This document shows positions 54,677-62,532 of a stretch of 64,000 bases of DNA, one piece after another. Each line of letters begins with the position of its first letter. Within the stretch, counting starts at the first letter, position 1. The notes below the pieces were generated by a model. The model saw only the letters and a program-made list of their open reading frames with translations. It did no database searches and was not told the origin of the DNA. The position numbers and the translations under genes were made by a program. Origin of the DNA: Streptomyces gilvus (GTDB lineage Bacteria; Actinomycetota; Actinomycetes; Streptomycetales; Streptomycetaceae); contig NZ_JAKWBE010000036.1 in NCBI RefSeq assembly GCF_022513565.1, positions 1 through 64,000 on the forward strand, read 5' to 3'.

Positions 54677-55972
54677 GTGAGCTCGACCAATCGCACCGTG
54701 GTCGTCACCGGTATCGGCGCAACCACACCGCTGGGTGGCGACGCAGCCTCTACCTGGGAGGGCCTGATCGCCGGCAAGTCCGGTGTGAAGCCCCTGGAGC
54801 AGGAGTGGGCCGCCGACCAGGCGGTCCGCATCGCCGCGCCCGTCGCCGTGGAACCCACCGAGGTCATCCCGCGGCCGCAGGCCCGACGCCTGGACCGCTC
54901 GGCGCAGTTCGCGCTGGTCGCGGCCAAGGAGGCCTGGGCGGACGCCGGCTTCGAGGGCAAGGCCGGTGAGACTGGAACATCAGCCGCTTCCGCGGCGGGC
55001 AAGGTCGACCCGGACCGCCTCGGCACCGTCATCGCCTCCGGCATCGGCGGTGTGACGACCCTCCTCGACCAGTACGACGTGCTGAAGGAGAAGGGCGTCC
55101 GCCGCGTCTCCCCGCACACCGTGCCCATGCTGATGCCCAACGGCCCCTCCGCCAACGTGGGTCTGCTGGTGGGCGCCCGGGCGGGCGTGCACACGCCGGT
55201 CTCCGCGTGCGCCTCCGGCGCCGAGGCCATCGGCTACGCCATCGAGATGATCCGCACGGGCCGCGCCGACGTCGTCGTCGCCGGCGGCACCGAGGCGGCC
55301 ATCCACCCGCTGCCCATCGCCGCGTTCGGCAACATGATGGCGATGTCCAAGAACAACGAGAACCCCGAGGGCGCCTCGCGTCCCTACGACGTCGCACGGG
55401 ACGGCTTCGTCCTCGGCGAGGGCGCCGGCGTGATCGTCCTGGAGTCCGCCGAGCACGCCGCCGCGCGCGGCGCCCGGGTGTACGCCGAGGCGGTCGGACA
55501 GGGCATCTCCGCCGACAGCCACGACATCGTGCAGCCCGAGCCGGAGGGCCGGGGCATCTCGCACGCCCTGCAGAACCTGCTGGAGCGCACCGACCTGGAC
55601 CCGGCGGAGATCGTGCACGTCAACGCGCACGCCACCTCGACGCCGGCCGGAGACATCGCCGAGCTCAAGGCGCTGCGCAAGGTGTTCGGCGACGACGCGG
55701 ACCACATGGCGGTCTCCGCGACCAAGTCGATGACCGGTCACCTGCTGGGCGGCGCGGGCGGTGTCGAGACGGTCGCGACCGTGCTGGCGCTGTACCACCG
55801 CCTCGCCCCGCCGACCATCAACGTCGAGAACCTCGACCCGGAGGCGGAGGCCAACGCCGACGTCGTCCGCGGCGAGGCCCGCAAGCTGCCCGTGGAGGGC
55901 CGTATCGCCGCGCTGAACGACTCGTTCGGCTTCGGCGGGCACAACGTGGTCCTGGCGTTCCGGACGGTCTGA
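54677..55972 (+). CDS. fabF: Beta-ketoacyl-ACP synthase II FabF
   Basis: 431 residues from the GTG at 54677; the upstream GGAG is about 11 bases away in an AT-rich stretch. The catalytic Cys is in HTPVSACASGAEAIGYA near 175, His in VNAHATSTPAGD near 313 and His in SMTGHLLGGAGG near 353. An insertion of about 15 residues (ETGTSAASAAGKVDP) lies near 97-112. It elongates acyl-ACP by two carbons. Last gene of the operon; the terminator follows at 56004. Confidence 0.96.
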   Translation: MSSTNRTVVVTGIGATTPLGGDAASTWEGLIAGKSGVKPLEQEWAADQAVRIAAPVAVEPTEVIPRPQARRLDRSAQFALVAAKEAWADAGFEGKAGETGTSAASAAGKVDPDRLGTVIASGIGGVTTLLDQYDVLKEKGVRRVSPHTVPMLMPNGPSANVGLLVGARAGVHTPVSACASGAEAIGYAIEMIRTGRADVVVAGGTEAAIHPLPIAAFGNMMAMSKNNENPEGASRPYDVARDGFVLGEGAGVIVLESAEHAAARGARVYAEAVGQGISADSHDIVQPEPEGRGISHALQNLLERTDLDPAEIVHVNAHATSTPAGDIAELKALRKVFGDDADHMAVSATKSMTGHLLGGAGGVETVATVLALYHRLAPPTINVENLDPEAEANADVVRGEARKLPVEGRIAALNDSFGFGGHNVVLAFRTV

Positions 55973-56003
55973 GAACCGCGCGTACGCCGCCTCGTACCCA
56001 ACG

Positions 56004-56035
56004 GAAGGGCCCTCACCGGCTGGTGAGGGCCCTTC
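56004..56035. terminator. Bidirectional terminator after fabF
   Basis: GAAGGGCCCTCACC (56004-56017) and GGTGAGGGCCCTTC (56022-56035) form a perfect 14-bp stem with a 4-base loop. It ends the fab operon and the oppositely transcribed DUF3145 gene (stop at 56062). Confidence 0.85.
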
Positions 56036-56061
56036 GGTACTTCGGCATCGGGTACGGGAAC

Positions 56062-56556
56062 TCAGACCACCTGGTGCAGCCAGCGGACCGGTGCGCCCTC
56101 GCCGGCGTAGCGGAACGGCTCCAGCTCGTCGTCCCACGGCTTGCCGAGGAGTTTGGCGATCTCGGCCTCCAGGTCCGTCTCGTCCTGCTGGGAGCGCACC
56201 AGCGCCGCCCTGAGCCGGTCCTCCGGGATCAGGATGTCGCCGTGGATGCCGGTGACGGCGTGGAAGATGCCCAGTTCGGGAGTGCAGCTGTAGCGCTCGC
56301 CCTCGGCGGTGGGGCAGGGCTCGGCCGTGACCTCGAAGCGCAGCAGATGCCAGCCGCGCAGCGCCGACGCCAGCTTGGAGGCGGTGCCGACCTCGCCCTT
56401 CCAGGAGAACTCCGAGCGCCAGGTGCCCGGCGCGGCCGGCTGCCGGATCCAGTCGAGGTTGACGCGTGTGCCGAGCACCCCGGCCACGGCCCACTCGACG
56501 TGCGGGCACAGCGCGCGCGGCGCGGAGTGCACGTACAGAACTCCACGTGTCGTCAC
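56062..56556 (-). CDS. DUF3145 family protein
   Basis: 164 residues from a GTG at 56556, preceded by GGAGG 5 bases upstream. Begins MTTRGVLYVHSAPRALCPHVEWAV, and contains the conserved WSW-like region FSWKGEVGTASKLASALRGWHLLRFEVTAEP, hallmarks of DUF3145, an actinobacteria-specific family. It is regularly found next to fab genes in Streptomyces, suggesting a role in lipid metabolism, but no activity is known. Soluble. Convergent with fabF. Confidence 0.9.
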   Translation of the reverse strand: MTTRGVLYVHSAPRALCPHVEWAVAGVLGTRVNLDWIRQPAAPGTWRSEFSWKGEVGTASKLASALRGWHLLRFEVTAEPCPTAEGERYSCTPELGIFHAVTGIHGDILIPEDRLRAALVRSQQDETDLEAEIAKLLGKPWDDELEPFRYAGEGAPVRWLHQVV

Positions 56557-56746
56557 CGGGACCTCCGGGCAGAGCGGGACATCTTGCGAACTGGCGGACG
56601 GTTGTGGCCGGGGCCACGTTTGATGGCGAGGCTACCGTGCGGCGGCGCAAGGAGTGTGACGTACCGTCGGTCCCGATGCGCCGAAACGCCCGCCATTCAC
56701 CCGGCAGGACGCTTGTACGGGTGCGAACCGTTGCAGGCTGCGGGGT

Positions 56747-56760
56747 CCGGGAACTCCCGG
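56747..56760. promoter_or_regulatory. Palindrome CCGGGA-AC-TCCCGG upstream of SGNH lipoprotein gene
   Basis: A perfect 14-base inverted repeat 54 bases upstream of the SGNH hydrolase start, in a 257-base gap shared with DUF3145. A possible operator. Nothing else in the gap is recognisable. Confidence 0.3.
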
Positions 56761-56813
56761 GCGTTGTCATGAGGGGGACCTCCCTGTACGTCGACCGAGG
56801 GGAACAGCAGCGG

Positions 56814-57701
56814 ATGCGGAAGCCGAGCCACCGTTCGCGGGCCGCGCTCGCCGTCACGGCGGCGGCCGTTCTGGGCGTCGCCGGCTGCGACGCCGTCGGT
56901 GGCGACGCGACCGCGCCCACGCACCGCCCGAGTCCGACGCCGTCCTGGGACGTCAGCCCCAGCTCCGTCGCGGCCGTCGGCGACTCCATCACCCGTGGTT
57001 TCGACGCGTGCGCGGTGCTGTCGGACTGCCCGGAGGTGTCCTGGGCGACCGGTACGGACACCAAGGTCGACAGTCTCGCCGTCCGGCTGCTGGGCCGGGC
57101 GGAGGCGGCCGAGCGGAGCTGGAACTACGCGGTGACCGGGGCCCGGATGACGGACCTGCCCGGGCAGATCGCGCAGGCGGTGGTGAAGCGGCCGCAGTTG
57201 GTGACGGTGATGGTGGGCGCCAACGACGCCTGCCGCAGCTCGACCTCGGCGATGACCCCGGTGGCCGAGTTCCGGGCCGACTTCCAGGACGCGCTGACCT
57301 CGCTGCGCAGGCGGCTGCCGAAGACCCAGGTGTACGTGGCGAGCGTGCCGAACCTGAAGCGGCTGTGGTCCGAGGGCCGCACCAACGCGCTGGGCAAACA
57401 GATCTGGAAGCTCGGCATCTGCCCCTCGATGCTGGGCGACGCGGACGCGCTGGACTCGGCGGCGACCCTGCGCCGGGACACCGTGCAGAAGCGCGTGGAG
57501 GACTACAACAAGGTGCTGAAGGAGGTGTGCGCCAAGGACCGCCGCTGCCGCTTCGACGGCAACGCGGTGTACGACTACCGGTTCGGCACCGGCCAGCTGA
57601 GCCACTGGGACTGGTTCCACCCGAGCGTGAACGGACAGGCCCAACTGGCGGAGATCGCCTACCGCGCGGTCACCGCGAAAGGACGCCTGACAGGCACGTG
57701 A
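56814..57701 (+). CDS. SGNH/GDSL hydrolase lipoprotein
   Basis: 295 residues from the ATG at 56814 (GAGGGGA 10 bases before). Signal peptide with lipobox VAGC, lipidated Cys at about 25. The SGNH blocks are seen in order: VAAVGDSITRGFDAC near 52-66 (nucleophile Ser, with Ser-Ile in place of the usual Ser-Leu/Tyr); Gly in YAVTGARMTD; Asn in VGANDACRS near 140; and His in DWFHPSVNGQAQLAEI near 267. It should be an extracellular, membrane-tethered esterase or lipase. No operon partner is visible; galM follows 15 bases later. Confidence 0.88.
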   Translation: MRKPSHRSRAALAVTAAAVLGVAGCDAVGGDATAPTHRPSPTPSWDVSPSSVAAVGDSITRGFDACAVLSDCPEVSWATGTDTKVDSLAVRLLGRAEAAERSWNYAVTGARMTDLPGQIAQAVVKRPQLVTVMVGANDACRSSTSAMTPVAEFRADFQDALTSLRRRLPKTQVYVASVPNLKRLWSEGRTNALGKQIWKLGICPSMLGDADALDSAATLRRDTVQKRVEDYNKVLKEVCAKDRRCRFDGNAVYDYRFGTGQLSHWDWFHPSVNGQAQLAEIAYRAVTAKGRLTGT

Positions 57702-57716
57702 CTTAGGGTTCCGCTC

Positions 57717-58688
57717 ATGAACGAACACTTCGGCACACTTCCCGACGGCACCCCGGTCCACCGCTGGACCCTGGAGCGGGCCGGCGTGCGGGTGCGGATC
57801 CTGTCGTACGGCGGGATCGTGCAGTCGGTGGAGATCCCGGACCGCGCCGGCCACCGGGCGAACGTGGTGCTGGGGTTCGCCGACCTGGACGGGTATCTCG
57901 GCTGTCCCGGCCCCTACTTCGGCGCCCTGATCGGCCGCTACGCCAACCGGATCGCGGGCGCCCGCTTCCCGCTGGACGGGGTGACCTACGCCCTGGAGCC
58001 GAACAACGCGCCCAACTCCCTGCACGGCGGCGGGCACGGCTTCGACAAGCGGGTGTGGGAGGTGGAGCCGGTGGAGCACGGGGTGCGGCTCTCCCGGGTC
58101 AGCCCGCACGGCGAGGAGGGCTTCCCGGGCCGGCTGGAGGTCTCGGCGACGTACACGCTGGACGCGGACGGCTCGCTGCGGATCGGGTACGAGGCGGTGA
58201 CGGACGCGCCGACGATCGTGAACCTGACGAACCACTCGTACTGGAACCTGGCCGGCTCCGGCACCGCGTCCGGCCACGAACTGCGCATCGACGCCTCCCG
58301 CTACACCCCGGTCGACGCCGATCTGATCCCGACCGGTGAGCTCGCGGACGTCGCCGGCACCCGGTTCGACTTCCGTCAGTCACGCAAGACGGGCACCGGC
58401 TACGACCACAACTTCGTGCTCGTCGGCGGGGTGACGCAGACCCCGCGCGAGGTCGCCGAGCTGCACGACCCGGCGTCCGGCCGCGTCCTGACCGTGACGA
58501 CCACCGAACCCGGCCTTCAGCTCTACACCGCCGACCACCTGCCCGAGCCCTTCGCCCCGGGTGACGGCGTCGCCCTGGAGACCCAGCACTTCCCGGACTC
58601 GCCGAACCGCCCGGACTTCCCGAGCACGGTGCTGCGCCCGGGCGGGGTGTTCCGCTCGGAGACGGCGTACGGCTTCGGGGCGCGCTGA
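57717..58688 (+). CDS. galM: Aldose 1-epimerase
   Basis: 323 residues. NRIAGARFPLDGVTYALEPN and NSLHGGGHGFDKRVWEV near 80-118 contain the catalytic His (LHGG). LTNHSYWNLAG near 170-180 supplies the second His. The third, GLQLYTADHLPEP, and a Glu in VALETQHFPDSPN near 290 complete the active site. It interconverts alpha and beta anomers of hexoses. It starts 15 bases after the SGNH gene, so is probably co-transcribed, and is convergent with the GH3 beta-glucosidase gene, a functional neighbour. Confidence 0.9.
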   Translation: MNEHFGTLPDGTPVHRWTLERAGVRVRILSYGGIVQSVEIPDRAGHRANVVLGFADLDGYLGCPGPYFGALIGRYANRIAGARFPLDGVTYALEPNNAPNSLHGGGHGFDKRVWEVEPVEHGVRLSRVSPHGEEGFPGRLEVSATYTLDADGSLRIGYEAVTDAPTIVNLTNHSYWNLAGSGTASGHELRIDASRYTPVDADLIPTGELADVAGTRFDFRQSRKTGTGYDHNFVLVGGVTQTPREVAELHDPASGRVLTVTTTEPGLQLYTADHLPEPFAPGDGVALETQHFPDSPNRPDFPSTVLRPGGVFRSETAYGFGAR

Positions 58689-58759
58689 CCGCACGTGTGA
58701 GCCCCGGCCCAGGGGTCAGGTCCCGGGCCGGGGCTGTCTGGGGGGAGGCTTGTCCCGGA

Positions 58760-61207
58760 TCAGACGTTAATCGTCGCGGTGAGGCGGCGGTCGGTGATCG
58801 AGCGGCTCACCTGGATCTCGTACGAACCCTTCACAAACGACCACGAGTCGCTCGCCTCGTCCCAGATCTCGAAGGCGCGGCGGGGCAGCGTGACGACCGC
58901 CTCGGCGCTCTCGCCGGGTGCGGCCTCGACGCCCGCGAAGCCGGCCAGATACCGGGCCGGGCGCCCGGGGCCGGGCTCGGCCGGGGCCAGGTAGACCTGG
59001 ACGACCTCCCGTCCCGCGCGCCCGCCGGTGTTCCTGACCCGGACCCGCACGGTGCTGTCGCCCTCGACCTGGACCGACTCGTAGCTCCACTCGGTGTAGC
59101 CGAGGCCGTGGCCGAAGGGGTACGAGGGGGTGCGGCCCTCCTTCTCCCAGGCGCGGTAGCCGATGAACACGTCCTCGGTGTACGGCAGTTCCCCGTTCTC
59201 GGGGGTGACCCGGGTGACCGGGGCGTCGGCCAGGGAGCCCCAGGTGGTGGGCAGCCGGCCGCCGGGCTCGTGGACGCCGGTGAGGACGTCCGCGAGGGCC
59301 GCGCCGCCCTCCTGGCCCGGGAACCAGCTCAGCAGCACGGCGGCGACCTCCTCGCGCCAGGGCAGCTCGACCGGGGAGCCGGAGTTGACGACCACGACGG
59401 TGTTCGGGTTGGCGGCGGCGACCGCGCGGACCAGGTCGTCCTGGCGGCCGGGCAGCGCGAGGTCCTTGCGGTCGAAGCCCTCCGACTCGACGCGGTCGGT
59501 GGTGGCGACCACGACGACGGCCGTGTCGGCGGCGCGGGCGGCCTCGACGGCCTCGGCGATCAGCTCGTCGGCGTCGCACTGCGGCTCCTGGTGGGCGAGC
59601 GCGAAGGCGACGACCTTGAAGGGGGTCCCTTCGGGGAGCGCGATCACGTGATGGAGGGAGATCTCGACCGGCTCGCCCGCGGTCAGTTCGACCTCGGCGC
59701 GGGGCACGGGCGCGCCGAAGAACGCCTCGAAGGGGTCGCTGTCGTCGGCGGGGCGCTGGGCGTCGTCGTAGTACGTGGTGCCGTCGACGGTGAGGGTGAA
59801 GGGGCCGGTGCCCTTGATGCCGAAGGTGTGCGTGCCGGAGTCGCGGGGGGTGAAGGTGCCGGTCAGCTCGACGGTGTGGAGGATGTCGTGGGTGACTCCC
59901 TCGGGGAGGTCGGTGCCCATCCACTGGATCTGGCCGCTGGGTGTGCTGCGGGTGCCGATGATCTCGCCGTCCGTGTCCCGGCAGACCGCGCGCAGCTCGA
60001 AGCCGCGGTCGGCGACGGCCAGTTCGGTGTTCGGGTCGGCGCCGACGGCGTAGCCGAGGCTGCCCTTGGGGAGGGCGGCGGTGAGGCCGTCGAGCGGGGA
60101 GACGATCCGGTCCGGGAAGACGGTGGCCGAACCGCCGCCCAGGACACGGGCGTCGCGGGCGGCCGCGCCGATGAGGGCGACGGTGCCGGGCCGGAGCGGG
60201 AGGGCGTCGTTCTCGTTGCGGACCAGGACGAAGGAGCGGCGGGCGATCTCGCGGGCCAGCGCCTCGCCGTCCACGGTGGCGGGCGGCTCGGTCACGGCGG
60301 GCTCGGCGGACTCCAGGGCGCCGACGCGGGCGGCGAGCCGCAGGACGTTGCGGACGGCCGCGTCGACCGTGGCCTCCTCGACCTCGCCGTCGCGCACGGC
60401 CTGGGCGAGCGCGGGGCCGTAGACGGTCTGCGGGCCGGGCATGGCCACGTCCAGGCCGCCCTCGATGGCGGCGGCCGTCGAGCGGGCGGCCATCCAGTCG
60501 GAGACGTTGTAGCCGTCGAAGCCCCACTCGCCGCGCAGCACGCCGTTCACGAGGCGGGCGTGCTCGGTCATCGTCGTGCCGTTGACCGTGTTGTAGGCCG
60601 TCATGACGCCCCAGGGGCGGGCCTCGGCGACGATGATCTCGAAGGGCGCGAGGTACAGCTCGCGCAGGGCCCGCTCGCTCACCAGGTTGTTGACGGTGAA
60701 GCGGTCGGTCTCGGCGTCGTTGGCGACGAAGTGCTTGACGGTGGTGCCGACGCCGCCGGACTGGACGCCGCTGACATAGCCGGCGCCGATGCGTCCGGTC
60801 AGGTACGGGTCCTCGCTGTAGGCCTCGAAGTGCCGTCCGCCGAGCGGGGACCGGTGGAGGTTGACGGTCGGCGCGAGCAGCACGTGCACGCCCTTGCGGC
60901 GGGCCTCCTGGGCGAGCAGCGTGCCGGCGCGGCGGGCGAGAGCCGGGTCCCAGGTGGCGGCGAGGGCCGTCGGGGAGGGCAGGGCGATGGAGGGGTCGTC
61001 GGCGGTCCAGCGCACGCCCCGTACGCCGATCGGGCCGTCGGACATGACGAGGGACCTCAGCCCGATCTCCGGCAGCGCGGGCAGCGACCACACGTCCTGC
61101 CCGGACAGCAGCCGGGCCTTCGCCTCCAGGTCCAGCTTGCCCAGCGCCGCCTCGACGGCGGCCTCGCGCGCCTGGTCGGCTGGAGAGGTGTCAGTGGTTC
61201 CCGCCAT
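58760..61207 (-). CDS. GH3 family beta-glucosidase with PA14 insertion
   Basis: 815 residues. No signal peptide, so cytosolic. The GH3 N-terminal barrel has KHFVANDAETDR near 162 and the catalytic nucleophile Asp in YNVSDWMAARS near 225. A second domain starts FVLVRNENDALPLRPG near 320. A PA14-like beta domain is inserted near 400-520, as in KamA/BglX-type enzymes. A C-terminal fibronectin III-like domain ends with AFEIWDEASDSW. It cleaves beta-linked glucosides, probably imported oligosaccharides. It is divergent from a TetR gene and probably controlled by it. The start has GAGG 5 bases upstream. Confidence 0.92.
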   Translation of the reverse strand: MAGTTDTSPADQAREAAVEAALGKLDLEAKARLLSGQDVWSLPALPEIGLRSLVMSDGPIGVRGVRWTADDPSIALPSPTALAATWDPALARRAGTLLAQEARRKGVHVLLAPTVNLHRSPLGGRHFEAYSEDPYLTGRIGAGYVSGVQSGGVGTTVKHFVANDAETDRFTVNNLVSERALRELYLAPFEIIVAEARPWGVMTAYNTVNGTTMTEHARLVNGVLRGEWGFDGYNVSDWMAARSTAAAIEGGLDVAMPGPQTVYGPALAQAVRDGEVEEATVDAAVRNVLRLAARVGALESAEPAVTEPPATVDGEALAREIARRSFVLVRNENDALPLRPGTVALIGAAARDARVLGGGSATVFPDRIVSPLDGLTAALPKGSLGYAVGADPNTELAVADRGFELRAVCRDTDGEIIGTRSTPSGQIQWMGTDLPEGVTHDILHTVELTGTFTPRDSGTHTFGIKGTGPFTLTVDGTTYYDDAQRPADDSDPFEAFFGAPVPRAEVELTAGEPVEISLHHVIALPEGTPFKVVAFALAHQEPQCDADELIAEAVEAARAADTAVVVVATTDRVESEGFDRKDLALPGRQDDLVRAVAAANPNTVVVVNSGSPVELPWREEVAAVLLSWFPGQEGGAALADVLTGVHEPGGRLPTTWGSLADAPVTRVTPENGELPYTEDVFIGYRAWEKEGRTPSYPFGHGLGYTEWSYESVQVEGDSTVRVRVRNTGGRAGREVVQVYLAPAEPGPGRPARYLAGFAGVEAAPGESAEAVVTLPRRAFEIWDEASDSWSFVKGSYEIQVSRSITDRRLTATINV

Positions 61208-61256
61208 CGGGGCCTCCTCGTCGCGTCATGTCGTCCTGGGGGCCATCGTGCACCCG

Positions 61257-61274
61257 CTACCTGTAAGGCGGTAG
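61257..61274. promoter_or_regulatory. Palindromic operator CTACC-N8-GGTAG between GH3 and TetR genes
   Basis: Inverted repeat with 5-bp arms in the 121-base divergent gap between the beta-glucosidase gene and its probable TetR regulator. It lies 50 bases from the GH3 start and 55 bases from the TetR start, the usual site for a shared operator. Confidence 0.45.
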
Positions 61275-61328
61275 GTTTCGTTATGGTGCCGTAATATCAG
61301 CTGGGTGGCAATGCCGTACGGTGACGCC

Positions 61329-61898
61329 ATGAACGCCAGGGTCAGGAGCGAGGAACGGCGCGCGGAGATCGTGCGGGCGGCGCTGGAGGTGATCGCCGAG
61401 CGCGGGTACCGGGGCGCGAGCCTGGCCGCGGTGGCGGAGCGGGTCGGGCTCACCCAGCAGGGGCTGCTGCACTACTTCCCGACGAAGGAGGCAGTGCTGG
61501 TCGCCGTGCTGAAGGAGCGCGACCAGTGGGACGCCGTACCGGCGACGCAGTGGCGGGTGGACCTGCTGGCCTCGCTGGTCGAGTACAACGCGATGCGGCC
61601 CGGCATCATCCAGACCTTCTCGGCGCTGCTGGGCGAGAGCGTGACGGAGGGGCATCCGGCGCGGGCGTACTTCACCGAACGCTACCGGCAGGTGCGCGAG
61701 AGCATGGCGGCGGTCCTGCGCACCGCGTACGGCGACCGCCTCCCGAACGGCCTGACGCCGGAGCGCACGGCCCCGCTCCTGGTCGCGGTGATGGACGGCC
61801 TGCAGTACCAGTGGCTCCTGGACCCGGACTCGGTGGACATGCCGGCCGCGTTCCGCGACTTCCTGACGCTGCTCGGCGAGGAGGCCGAGGAGCTCTGA
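61329..61898 (+). CDS. TetR family transcriptional regulator of adjacent beta-glucosidase
   Basis: 189 residues from the ATG at 61329 (a GTG at 61305 is open but has no site). N-terminal helix-turn-helix: RRAEIVRAALEVIAERGYRGASLAAVAERVGLTQQGLLHYFPTKEA at residues 10-55. The C-terminal domain resembles the TetR_C group near EYNAMRPGIIQTFSALLGES. It is divergent from the GH3 gene, a pairing repeated in Streptomyces, so it likely represses the beta-glucosidase until a sugar ligand binds. Confidence 0.9.
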   Translation: MNARVRSEERRAEIVRAALEVIAERGYRGASLAAVAERVGLTQQGLLHYFPTKEAVLVAVLKERDQWDAVPATQWRVDLLASLVEYNAMRPGIIQTFSALLGESVTEGHPARAYFTERYRQVRESMAAVLRTAYGDRLPNGLTPERTAPLLVAVMDGLQYQWLLDPDSVDMPAAFRDFLTLLGEEAEEL

Positions 61899-61907
61899 AC
61901 TCCGGCG

Positions 61908-62246
61908 CTACTGCCGCCAGATGACGGCGAGCGCCTTGCTCACCGCGACGACCGCGGCGAAGGCGACGGCCCAGGCGGTCGCCCCGGCGGCGAACAGCGC
62001 GGCGACGCCCGCCCCGAAGCAGACCGTCTCGAAACCGACGCGGACCGCGCCACGCGTCTTGTACGACGCCTTCTGCGAGCCGAACAGGGCCCACAGGACG
62101 ACGAGTACGGCCGGGGCACCGAGGCCCAGCAACCAGGTGAGCGGGGTCGCCACGGCACGGGTGAAGCCCCAGTATCCGACGGCCGCGAGGGCGCCGAGTT
62201 CGATCAGGAACAGTACGCCCAGGTTCACGGCCTTCGCGGTCCTCAT
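61908..62246 (-). CDS. DUF2568 (YrdB-like) membrane protein
   Basis: 112 residues from the ATG at 62246. Four membrane helices; begins AVNLGVLFLIELGALAAVGYWGF, followed by WLLGLGAPAVLVVLWALFGS and a third/fourth helical pair. Similar to the short YrdB/DUF2568 proteins. It has no enzymatic motif. Probably a small plasma membrane protein of unknown function. The stop lies 10 bases from the TetR stop (convergent). The ribosome site is weak. Confidence 0.8.
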   Translation of the reverse strand: MRTAKAVNLGVLFLIELGALAAVGYWGFTRAVATPLTWLLGLGAPAVLVVLWALFGSQKASYKTRGAVRVGFETVCFGAGVAALFAAGATAWAVAFAAVVAVSKALAVIWRQ

Positions 62247-62257
62247 GCGCGGCAGTA

Positions 62258-62326
62258 TCACCTGCCCGCGGGCACCGCCGCCACGTTTTCGATCTCCACC
62301 AGCGCCTCGGGCCTGAATGGACGAGG
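62258..62326 (-). pseudogene. RidA-family C-terminal remnant
   Basis: On the minus strand, bases ~62326-62258 encode RPFRPEALVEIENVAAVPAGR then TGA. The FRPEALVEIE-x-VA pattern is the C-terminal strand of RidA/YjgF enamine deaminases. No upstream portion exists: beyond 62320 the sequence changes to a remnant of another gene on the other strand. Confidence 0.5.
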
Positions 62327-62456
62327 ACGCGCCCGCCCGGGCGGTGTACGCGGCGACCGTCCGGGGCCGTACGGCACCGCCCGCCGCGGACGTCTTCATC
62401 GCGGTGCTCCGGGAGGCGGCGGCCCGTCTCCCCCAGGGGCCCCACCCCATGGCGTA
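62319..62456 (+). pseudogene. LysR-type regulator C-terminal remnant
   Basis: From an ATG at 62319 the plus strand reads MDEDAPARAVYAATVRGR then TAPPAADVFIAVLREAAARL to a stop at 62456. This is like the C-terminal end of LysR substrate-binding domains (a PxRxVYAxxRxG strand then a final helix). No DNA-binding part remains; a stop codon precedes the ATG in frame. Confidence 0.45.
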
Positions 62457-62532
62457 GACCACTTCCGTCACGCGATACTGCGACCGTCCGCACCACGCTC
62501 CCCCACGACGGCGACGGAAGGACCGAACTCCC

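Noticed and set aside
58697..61294. An 865-codon plus-strand frame opposite the GH3 gene
   Set aside because: Low-complexity Gly/Val/Ala/Asp translation; the minus strand encodes a complete GH3 enzyme.
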